Positions 25,297-32,514 of a stretch of DNA of 64,000 nt are shown in pieces (the stretch's first letter is position 1; each line of letters opens with the position of its first letter). Origin of the DNA: an uncultured Halomonas sp. (GTDB lineage Bacteria > Pseudomonadota > Gammaproteobacteria > Pseudomonadales > Halomonadaceae). Location: the NCBI RefSeq assembly GCF_947493865.1, contig NZ_CANLTC010000007.1:124001-188000 (forward strand), in the 5' to 3' direction. The notes under the pieces were generated by a model. The model was not told the DNA's origin and did no database searches. It saw only the letters and a program-made list of their open reading frames with translations. The position numbers were made by a program, and so were the translations under genes.

Positions 25297-27393
25297 ATGA
25301 AAACCCGCATGACCGTCGGCCTGGCCGTGGTGGCCAGCTCAGCCACGCTGAACCTGTATGCGCAAGACGATCAGGACACCATGGTGGTGGTCGGTTCGCG
25401 GACCCCGACCCAGATCAGCCAGATTCCTGGCGCCGTGTGGGTCATCGATGCCGAACAACTGCGCACACAGATCGATACCGGCGCCGATCTCAAGACCGCT
25501 CTTGGACGAGTGGTCCCGGGGCTCGACCTGGCGCCCCAGGGGCGTACCAACTATGGCCAGAATCTGCGCGGTCGCAGCGCCCAGGTGCTGATCGATGGCG
25601 TGTCACTCAACAGCTCCCGTGGTTTGTCGCGCCAGTTCGACGCCATCGACCCCTTCAACATCGAACGCGTCGAAGTGCTTTCCGGCGCCAGCAGCCTCTA
25701 CGGCGGAGGGGCCACCGGCGGCATCATCAACATCATCACCAGGAAAGGCGAGCCCGGAGGCCCCAACTGGAGTACTGAAGCCGAGGTCACCAGCGGCTTC
25801 AACGACAGCGATGACCTGGACAAACGCATCGCTCAGTCCGTCAGCGGTGGCAACGAGCGGGTCCAGACGTATCTCGGTGTGGCCTACAAGGACAACGGCC
25901 GCCACTACGCTGCCAACGGCGATGAGATATTCCCGGACATCGCCCAGACCGACCTGCAGGACAACCGCAGCATCGATGTGCTGGGCAAGCTGGCCTTCAA
26001 CCTGGACGCCCAGCAGAGCCTGGAATTGACCACTCAAATTTACCGTTCCGGGTACGAAGGCGATCGGGGCGTCTACTTTCCCAACCTCAAGGCAGAACCC
26101 GCCGATCTGGAAGATGCCGAGATCCGCGATGGCTACCGCTCGGACCGCGACCCGGAAACTGACCGCAAGATGGCCAACCTGCAGTACCATCACGCCGACC
26201 TGCTGGGCCAGAACTTCTACCTGCAGGGCTATTATCGCGAAGAGGAAGCCAGCTTCCAGGCCTTCCCGTACCCGGTCGCGGGTGGCAGCGAGTTCCGCGC
26301 CTCCAAACAGAACACCGACCTGAGCGGCATCAAGGCGCTGTTCGACGCCGAGTTGACCGATACCGTTGGCCTGTCCTACGGCGTGGATGTGGATCGCGAA
26401 CGCTTCGATGCCAGTCAGATGTTCTTCGACAAGGCGCTCAGCGACGCCAGCGGCGGTCTGGTGCAGGAAGAAGCCCGTGTGGCGCCGCGCTATCCCGGTT
26501 ATCAGGTCGATGGCCTTGCCGGCTTCGCCCAGAGCGAGTGGCAGGCGACCAAGGGCCTCAAGCTGTCCGCCGGCGTGCGGCGCCAGCACATGGACGTCGA
26601 AGTCGACGACTTTCAGGGCATTCCCGGGGGCGAGAGCGACTACGATGCCACCCTGTTCAACGCCGGCGCCCTCTACGATTTCGGTAACGGGCATCAAAAC
26701 TGGCTGCAATTCAGTCAGGGCTTTGAACTGCCCGACCCGGCCAAGTATTACGGCAAGAGCGCCGAGATCAGCGTCGGCGCGAATCCGCTGTCCGCCATCG
26801 AAACCGATCAGGTGGAACTCGGTTGGCGTTACACCGGCAATGACTGGCAGACTCAGGCCGCTCTCTACTACGCCTGGTCCGACAAGGCCATCGAGAACGA
26901 CGAGGATCTGAGCGTCAGCGTGATCGATGAGAAGAAGCGGGATTATGGCTTTGAGGGCGCGGCGACCCGCTATTTCGAGGGTGGTTTCGAAGCCGGCGGC
27001 ACCCTGCATCTGGTGCGCTCCGAGCAGGAGAACGAAGAAGGCGATTGGGAGAAGCGCGACGCCCGTTATGCCTCGCTATCCTCTGCTACCGCGTTTGTGG
27101 GCTGGTCGGATTTCGAACGCTCGGCGCGACTGCAGGCCAACCACGCCTTCGATCTGGAAGACGACGAGGATCGCGAAATCGACGGCTATACCACCCTGGA
27201 TCTGGCACTGAGCCAGCAGACGGGCTTCGGCAAGCTAAGTCTCGGCGTGCAGAACCTGCTGAACAAGGAGTATTCCACCGTATGGGGACAGCGCGCGGCG
27301 ATGTTCTACTCGCCCTACTACGGGCCAGAATATCTCTACGACTTTCAGGGCCGTGGGCGCACCTATACCCTTAGCTGGTCCGCGGATTATTAA
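25297..27393 (+). CDS. iutA: Ferric aerobactin receptor IutA (TonB-dependent)
   Basis: 698-residue outer-membrane receptor. Signal peptide to about residue 24, then a TonB box-like DTMVVVGS near 29-36, a plug domain (RTNYGQNLRGR, VLIDGVSLNSSRG, GASSLYGGGATGGIINIIT) and a beta-barrel ending in YLYDFQGRGRTYTLSW. Plug blocks and the C-terminal VWGQRA..YSP.YGP.YLYD pattern agree with E. coli IutA as I recall it. Start at 25297 with AAGGA upstream; the longer frame from 25222 would displace the signal peptide. It lies downstream of fhuCDB with its own Fur-like site. Confidence 0.95.
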   Translation: MKTRMTVGLAVVASSATLNLYAQDDQDTMVVVGSRTPTQISQIPGAVWVIDAEQLRTQIDTGADLKTALGRVVPGLDLAPQGRTNYGQNLRGRSAQVLIDGVSLNSSRGLSRQFDAIDPFNIERVEVLSGASSLYGGGATGGIINIITRKGEPGGPNWSTEAEVTSGFNDSDDLDKRIAQSVSGGNERVQTYLGVAYKDNGRHYAANGDEIFPDIAQTDLQDNRSIDVLGKLAFNLDAQQSLELTTQIYRSGYEGDRGVYFPNLKAEPADLEDAEIRDGYRSDRDPETDRKMANLQYHHADLLGQNFYLQGYYREEEASFQAFPYPVAGGSEFRASKQNTDLSGIKALFDAELTDTVGLSYGVDVDRERFDASQMFFDKALSDASGGLVQEEARVAPRYPGYQVDGLAGFAQSEWQATKGLKLSAGVRRQHMDVEVDDFQGIPGGESDYDATLFNAGALYDFGNGHQNWLQFSQGFELPDPAKYYGKSAEISVGANPLSAIETDQVELGWRYTGNDWQTQAALYYAWSDKAIENDEDLSVSVIDEKKRDYGFEGAATRYFEGGFEAGGTLHLVRSEQENEEGDWEKRDARYASLSSATAFVGWSDFERSARLQANHAFDLEDDEDREIDGYTTLDLALSQQTGFGKLSLGVQNLLNKEYSTVWGQRAAMFYSPYYGPEYLYDFQGRGRTYTLSWSADY

Positions 27394-27463
27394 ACGTTGA
27401 CTGAAAGGTGTCTGCGCTCGCCAGCTTCCAGACAGCCCCTGGCGCTATCCATTGAAGAGCCAT

Positions 27464-28204
27464 ATGTTTGAGGATACGCAACGCGTCGCTTCCGATCGGT
27501 TTGCCGCACTCTATCGCGGGCCTTTCGAGGCGGCGGAGCCGCCCATGATCGCAGCACAACCGCCGCCGGAGGCAATGCCGGCGGCGGCACTTTTGGCGTC
27601 TGACGGGCTGGAAAAGGTGCTGATGCGATTCGGAGAGCGCTACGCGGTTTTTGACGCACGCGGTGTCGCGTCTCAATGGTCGAAGTGGTATTTCCTGGCG
27701 GTGCTGGTGCCGGAGCTCATGGCGAGGCAGCTACTCGAGCGCACCCTGCCGGTGGCCCTGGATCGGCTTCATTTGCTGCTGGCACCGGATGGCCGAGTCG
27801 AGCGCTTGTGTTTTCAACATGATGGTACGGCTCTTTATGCTGACGACGAAAGCCCGACCCTTGCCTTGCTGGATGACAATCTGGTGCCAATGATCGAAGC
27901 GCTTGCCAGGTTTTCAGGCGCCTCGCCCCGGGTATTCTGGAGCAATGCCGGCAACCTCTTCGAGCAGTGCTTGAACCAACTGGAACGACATCCCGACGCC
28001 TGGGCCGGCATGACCAACGATGCTCGACACCTGCTGGAATGCCAACGATTGACGGATGGCCGACGTAACCCATTCTATCGGCCGGTGCATTATCGTGGGG
28101 GGCAGGAGGGGAACCCCAAACGCGTACGCCGGCTCTGCTGCATCCGCTATTTGATTCCCGAACTTGGCTACTGCGGCAACTGCCCTTTAAAACAGAGTAA
28201 ATAA
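27464..28204 (+). CDS. fhuF: Siderophore-iron reductase, FhuF-like
   Basis: 246-residue protein whose C-terminus carries the FhuF 2Fe-2S pattern CC-x10-C-x2-C (LCCIRYLIPELGYCGNCPL), the signature of ferric siderophore reductases that release iron in the cytoplasm. The upstream part has the FhuF-like SKWYFLAVLVPEL and FWSNAGNLFEQCLNQL segments. The start ATG at 27464 follows GAAG; a TTG at 27452 is an alternative. It is 70 nt after iutA and probably reads through from it. It completes a synthesis-export-import-reduction set. Confidence 0.9.
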   Translation: MFEDTQRVASDRFAALYRGPFEAAEPPMIAAQPPPEAMPAAALLASDGLEKVLMRFGERYAVFDARGVASQWSKWYFLAVLVPELMARQLLERTLPVALDRLHLLLAPDGRVERLCFQHDGTALYADDESPTLALLDDNLVPMIEALARFSGASPRVFWSNAGNLFEQCLNQLERHPDAWAGMTNDARHLLECQRLTDGRRNPFYRPVHYRGGQEGNPKRVRRLCCIRYLIPELGYCGNCPLKQSK

Positions 28205-28244
28205 ATTGGCGAACGCAATGATTCGTTCGTGCAGCCATTCATGT

Positions 28245-28946
28245 TCACGCATCCGCGAGCTTGACCCGTAACCGCGCCACCGCCTGACTGTGCAACTGGC
28301 AGACCCGGGATTCACTGACCCCCAATACGGCGCCGATCTCCTTGAGATTGAGCTCTTCCTGGTAATAAAGCCCAAGCAGCAGTTTTTCCCGCTCGGGAAG
28401 CTGCTCGATCGCGCCTACCAGGCGCTCGCGCTGCTCGCCGCTGACCAGAGCGTCGAAAGGTGACTTGGGGCCGCCGAGGCCCGCATCCGGCTCGTCGCCT
28501 TCGGCAAACACATCGTCATAGCCCAACAGCTGCCCGTTGTTGGTATCCGTCAGACGCTGGCGATACTCTTCCATACTCAGAGACATCGCTTCGGCGATCT
28601 CACGCTCTTCCGCCGGACGACCCAGCTCCTGTTCCAGGCGCCGCAGGGTTTCATCCACCTCTCGGGCGTTGCGTCGAACACTGCGTGGCACCCAGTCGCG
28701 GCTGCGCAGCTCATCGATCATTGCCCCGCGGATACGCTGGCTGGCATAGGTGGTGAAGCTGGCGCCCTGGGCCGAGTCGTAACGACTCAGACAGTCCAGC
28801 AGCCCCACCATACCCGCCTGAATGAGATCGTCGAGTTCGACGCTGGCCGGAAGCTTTACCTGCAACGACAGCGCCTGACGTCGCACGATAGGTAAGTACT
28901 GATCGAGTATTGCGCGCTGATCGATTTTGCCTTGTGCCGTATACAT
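28245..28946 (-). CDS. fliA: Flagellar sigma-28 factor FliA
   Basis: 233-residue RNA polymerase sigma factor for class 3 flagellar promoters. Region 2 (YLPIVRRQALSLQVKLP..VELDDLIQAGMVGLLDCLSRYD), region 3 and region 4 (LPEREKLLLGLYYQEELNLKEIGAVLGVSESRVCQLHSQAV) are complete. It is downstream of flhE on the same strand after 126 nt, convergent with the FhuF gene. Candidate targets of this sigma factor are visible in the window at the fliD, motA and receptor promoters. Confidence 0.96.
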   Translation of the reverse strand: MYTAQGKIDQRAILDQYLPIVRRQALSLQVKLPASVELDDLIQAGMVGLLDCLSRYDSAQGASFTTYASQRIRGAMIDELRSRDWVPRSVRRNAREVDETLRRLEQELGRPAEEREIAEAMSLSMEEYRQRLTDTNNGQLLGYDDVFAEGDEPDAGLGGPKSPFDALVSGEQRERLVGAIEQLPEREKLLLGLYYQEELNLKEIGAVLGVSESRVCQLHSQAVARLRVKLADA

Positions 28947-29072
28947 CCCACATGCCTCGTGCTGTCGAAGGACGACAGCACCGTGACGTTATCGGGGTGC
29001 TGTCTATGGGAGTAGTATTGCGCCGAACGCGTCGCAACCAAGCGACAAATACCCATGAAAGCCGATAGCTAT

Positions 29073-29525
29073 TCAGCCTTTAGGAAAACCGGATGAGATC
29101 GAACGATAATTCACGATGACTTGCAGCCCCTGAACCAGAAAAGGTGTGGTAATGCGAGCCTCCTGCGGAAGACGAAAAACGAAGAAGAGTGCCTGGTTGG
29201 CATCCAGCCCCGACAATGCCTGGCTAGTACCCCGGGGCATGGACAACGAAAAGCAGCGCTTTCCCTGGCATAGCCAGGCCTCGAGCGAAGGCTGAGCGGA
29301 CGGCGGCGAAAAGCGCCAGCCTATGCTGTCAATGCGAATGTCGGAAGATAACGAAGAAGAAGAAGTAATCGGAGCGGATTGCACCAGGCGCCCCGGGGTA
29401 AACACGCGCACACTCGGCGCACTGCCTACCCAACTGCCAGACGCCGCTTGTGCACTTGATGGCAATATCGATAACACGATCGACAACAGGTATGAAAACC
29501 CCACTGTCCGAAGGTATGGCCTCAC
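29073..29525 (-). CDS. flhE: Flagellar protein FlhE
   Basis: 150-residue exported protein with a signal peptide (cleavage near AQAASG). The mature part shows the FlhE pattern: IDSIGWRFSP, WLCQGKRCFSLS with a probable disulfide pair, and the terminal LQVIVNYRS. FlhE is a small periplasmic protein coded at the end of flhBAE in enterobacteria and linked there to proton leak control at the export gate. The start overlaps the preceding gene by 4 nt. Confidence 0.78.
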   Translation of the reverse strand: MRPYLRTVGFSYLLSIVLSILPSSAQAASGSWVGSAPSVRVFTPGRLVQSAPITSSSSLSSDIRIDSIGWRFSPPSAQPSLEAWLCQGKRCFSLSMPRGTSQALSGLDANQALFFVFRLPQEARITTPFLVQGLQVIVNYRSISSGFPKG

Positions 29526-30082
29526 GGCTGGCGTTGCCTTGGCCGCGGCGGCGTAATCACCAGCAGTTGCATACCAAGAAATTGTGCCGCTACCTGCTGG
29601 AGATTGTTGAGCAGCCCCGCCCGGGAAGGCAAGGGAGAATGCACCAATAGCAAACGACGCGGCCCGCCTTGTTGTGCCAGGCGCTTGAGCATGGCATAGG
29701 CGCGGCGAAAGCCATCCAGGTCATCCCCCACCCAGAGCGCCCAGCGAGACTGCTGGGTCACCAATGCCGAGAAATGCGGACTGCTCATGGATAGCGGCAG
29801 AATGCGCCAGTTGGCGGGATCTTCTATCCAGCGCTGACCCTGAGCATGCCAACGTACCAGCGCTTCGGTAACCGGCATCACATCCGCCTCGGCGCCTCCA
29901 GGAAGCCCCAGAGTCACCAGTACTTTCATGGCTTGGTTCGTGTCAACCTTAGGCGTCTCGAACTGGCTGACCACGCCGAACGATGACTCGTCGCCGGATG
30001 CGGATTCAACAGTAGACGATGAAGAAGGCGCCTGGGATTCGGCCCAGCGCCTTAGCCCCGCGGCCTGGTCGACCTGGCTCAC
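29522..30082 (-). CDS. FlhG-like protein with DQAxxLR motif but no ATPase P-loop
   Basis: 186 residues. The N-terminus reads VDQAAGLRRW (residues 4-13), which matches the DQAxxLR motif by which FlhG activates the FlhF GTPase. A Ser/Glu-rich linker follows, and the C-terminal half (about 105-180: SRWALWVGDDLDGFRRAYAM, then RLLLVHSPLPSRAGLLNNL) aligns by eye with the latter half of FlhG/FleN. The deviant Walker A GKGGVGKT of MinD-type ATPases is absent, and the length is about 100 residues below FlhG. It overlaps flhF and flhE by 4 nt each. The link to FlhG rests on motif, gene position and partial likeness. Confidence 0.65.
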   Translation of the reverse strand: MSQVDQAAGLRRWAESQAPSSSSTVESASGDESSFGVVSQFETPKVDTNQAMKVLVTLGLPGGAEADVMPVTEALVRWHAQGQRWIEDPANWRILPLSMSSPHFSALVTQQSRWALWVGDDLDGFRRAYAMLKRLAQQGGPRRLLLVHSPLPSRAGLLNNLQQVAAQFLGMQLLVITPPRPRQRQP

Positions 30083-32514
30083 GCCGCCACCTCATCGATC
30101 AGCCCCGCGCCGCCCAGTCCCGCACCGCCCAGTCCCGCACCGCCCAGCATGAGAAAAACGTCTCGCGCTGTCAGCAGATGCAGCAGCGCATCCATCAACA
30201 CCTGGGTCGAACGTCCTCGGTTTTTTCCGAGCAACCCCATCAACTGCGCCCTGACATCCATTGCCCAGTCGCTTCGCTCCTGATCAAGCCGACTCACGAC
30301 TGCCGCAAGCCCGGTTGCCACCAGTAGACGCAGTTCCGGATCGATCTTCTCGCTGGCATCCGTAAGGCGCTGCCAGGCGCGGCGGGTAAGCAGCGGTAGA
30401 TCGTCGTGTACCAGTTGGGCCATCAACGCCTGGGCAAAGGCGTGATCCGCCGTTTCCTTTCCCGCGACACTATCCCCCACCGCTATTTCCTGCGGCGCCA
30501 ACCAATAGCGTTGAGCCAATTGGCGCTTGCTTTCAGGGTCGCTCAAAAGGCCGAACCAGGCCGTCAGGGGCGCACCATCCGCAAGCGTGACCGTCAGACG
30601 AGACAGCCGGAGATGGGCGTCGCGTCCACGGTAGCGACAACTCAGTTCGGTCCAGGTATCCGCCAGGTTTGCCAGCGCCTTCAAACGCTGACGTCTTCCT
30701 TCGACGATGACCTGGGAGCCGGCCTGTGCCGTGGCCAGCCAGGTGGAGCCGCTCTGCGCCATGCATTGGCGGGTCGCCGCGCCGGGGCAGCGCGGCAATA
30801 GCTGCCAGCGAATACCCAGCTGTTCCCTGGCCCAGTCTACGCGCCCTTCTTCCCCCGCAGGCAAGCGATGCAGCAACCAGGGCAATGCCTGTATCTGCCC
30901 CCCGGGGCTCAAGGACAGCGCCGGCATCGCCCAATCCACACCGCTGACGGATTTGGCCTGGGTCCACAGCATGGCCTGGGCGGGCTCGACGCACTCGAGA
31001 TGGCGCCGTCTTTTCGCACCGTCGAGTAGCCCTTCGAGATGAGCCTGCTGCTGCTCCAGCGAATAGCCGAGTAATGGCCAGGCGCGTTCGAGCAACGCGA
31101 AGCCGGCGATCTCGTTTCTCAGTGTATCCAGTGTCGAGGCTAGCGCCCTGCCCTGACCCAGCAACCCTCGGGCCAGCTGTTTACGGGATTGAGTCTGCTT
31201 GCGTTGGGCGGAAGCGCTCGAGGCTTGCGGCATCTCGGCAGCAAAGGAAGAATCTCCCTCCACGTTCAAGGCCTGATCCAGCAATACGCTCCGATCCGCC
31301 AGACTCAAGTCCTCCGGCACCTGTTGACCGTGGGAGACATAGTGCAGCCGCAAGCCATGGCGAATGGCGATATCCAGCACCGCGGCCAGGCGCGGTGCTT
31401 CATCCACCTTGGTCAGAATCGCGCCGAACAGGGGCGCACCAGCCGCCTTGGAGGCACGCTGGTAGGTCTCGACGACCTCTTCGAGGGTGTCGCCGTGACT
31501 GGCGGCATTGAGCAGCAGCAACCGTCGGATGGGGCGTGTCCCTTGGTGCCCCTGTCGTTGCCCAGTCGAATCGCCGAGCATCGCGACCTGCCCCGCCAGG
31601 CGCTGATCACGCTGACTCATGCCTACGGTATCGATGATGACCAGGCGCTTGTGAGCGAGTCTCGTGAGCAGATCTCCCAGGGGCGCATCCGCCTCCAGGG
31701 CATGCACTTCCACCCCCAGCAGCCTGGCATAGATGCGCAGCTGCTCGTGGGCGCCAATACGGTAGCTGTCCGTGGTCACCAGGGCCACGCCCGCCGCGCC
31801 GTGGCGCATCACGTAGCGGGCGGCGAGTTTGGCGGTGGTGGTGGTCTTGCCGATACCGGTGGGGCCAATCAGGGCAAACACGCCGCCTTGATCCAGCAAT
31901 GCCGCTTCGTCATCGAGAATCGGCAATCGCGAAGTGAGCTGGCGTTTGGCCCAGGCCAGCGCCAGTTCATCGGAGGCGTGCACCAGCTCAACCGGTGGCG
32001 TCTCGAGCAGCTCTTCCACCAGCCGCACGCCGAATCCGGCGCCCAGCAGACGGCGCTGCAACCGCTCCAGGGTACTCTCCGCCGCCAGTCGTGACGGATC
32101 CGCCGAACGCTGGGCCTGACCGGTCAAGAGGGTACGCAGATCCTGCATTTCTCCCAGTACCCGCTCGCTGAAGGCGGCAAAATCCGCCTGAGGCGCAGCG
32201 GGAGTCTGGGCACGCTCTGCACTCTGCGGCACTTGAGAAACCCTCGCTCTCATCGGATTTCTGGAGGGCGCCATCGGCGCGGCGCTTTTTTCTATCGGGG
32301 CGGCGGCTTGCATCGGCTTCGAGGAAGCAGGCGTCGGCTGCGCAGGTGCCGTCGATCCCACCATCTGGCCATGGGCGTCCTCCGCCAGGGCCAGAATCTC
32401 CACCCCTTCCGCCACATTGCGGTTGGAGAGAATCAGCGCATCCTCGCCCAGGGCGGCGCGCACCTGGCGCATGGCATCGCGGCTCGTGGCCGCGACGAAT
32501 CGTTTGACGCTCAT
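30079..32514 (-). CDS. flhF: SRP-type GTPase FlhF with long C-terminal extension
   Basis: 811 residues, nearly twice the usual FlhF length. An N-terminal basic region (MSVKRFVAATSRDAMRQVR) and a Pro/Ala linker precede the NG domain: P-loop GPTGIGKTTTTAKL (about 216-229), TDSYRIGAHEQLRIYA, DTVGMSQRD and TKVDEA. The GTPase part ends near residue 425. The remaining region of nearly 400 residues is unrecognised; it is Leu/Ala-rich and ends in a GGAGL triplet repeat. FlhF normally helps place polar flagella, yet it sits in an flhDC-type locus. It overlaps flhA and the FlhG-like gene by 4 nt. Confidence 0.9.
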   Translation of the reverse strand: MSVKRFVAATSRDAMRQVRAALGEDALILSNRNVAEGVEILALAEDAHGQMVGSTAPAQPTPASSKPMQAAAPIEKSAAPMAPSRNPMRARVSQVPQSAERAQTPAAPQADFAAFSERVLGEMQDLRTLLTGQAQRSADPSRLAAESTLERLQRRLLGAGFGVRLVEELLETPPVELVHASDELALAWAKRQLTSRLPILDDEAALLDQGGVFALIGPTGIGKTTTTAKLAARYVMRHGAAGVALVTTDSYRIGAHEQLRIYARLLGVEVHALEADAPLGDLLTRLAHKRLVIIDTVGMSQRDQRLAGQVAMLGDSTGQRQGHQGTRPIRRLLLLNAASHGDTLEEVVETYQRASKAAGAPLFGAILTKVDEAPRLAAVLDIAIRHGLRLHYVSHGQQVPEDLSLADRSVLLDQALNVEGDSSFAAEMPQASSASAQRKQTQSRKQLARGLLGQGRALASTLDTLRNEIAGFALLERAWPLLGYSLEQQQAHLEGLLDGAKRRRHLECVEPAQAMLWTQAKSVSGVDWAMPALSLSPGGQIQALPWLLHRLPAGEEGRVDWAREQLGIRWQLLPRCPGAATRQCMAQSGSTWLATAQAGSQVIVEGRRQRLKALANLADTWTELSCRYRGRDAHLRLSRLTVTLADGAPLTAWFGLLSDPESKRQLAQRYWLAPQEIAVGDSVAGKETADHAFAQALMAQLVHDDLPLLTRRAWQRLTDASEKIDPELRLLVATGLAAVVSRLDQERSDWAMDVRAQLMGLLGKNRGRSTQVLMDALLHLLTARDVFLMLGGAGLGGAGLGGAGLIDEVAA
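30104..30148. repeat. Three tandem 15-bp units inside flhF
   Basis: Units at 30104-30118, 30119-30133 and 30134-30148 (plus strand CCCGC(G/A)CCGCCCAG(T/C)) encode GGAGL three times close to the FlhF C-terminus. In-frame expansion or loss of units would only alter the protein tail. Confidence 0.9.

Noticed and set aside
25603..27009. A 468-codon minus-strand frame over iutA
   Set aside because: It is antisense to a clear TonB-dependent receptor and has no known domain.
28208..28232. Hairpin between the fhuF-like gene and fliA as a bidirectional terminator
   Set aside because: The stem is short (about five pairs) and no T run follows on either strand.
28994..29010. Sigma-28 -10-like CCCGATAA before fliA
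   Set aside because: No acceptable -35 at the right distance; autoregulation of fliA cannot be claimed from this.
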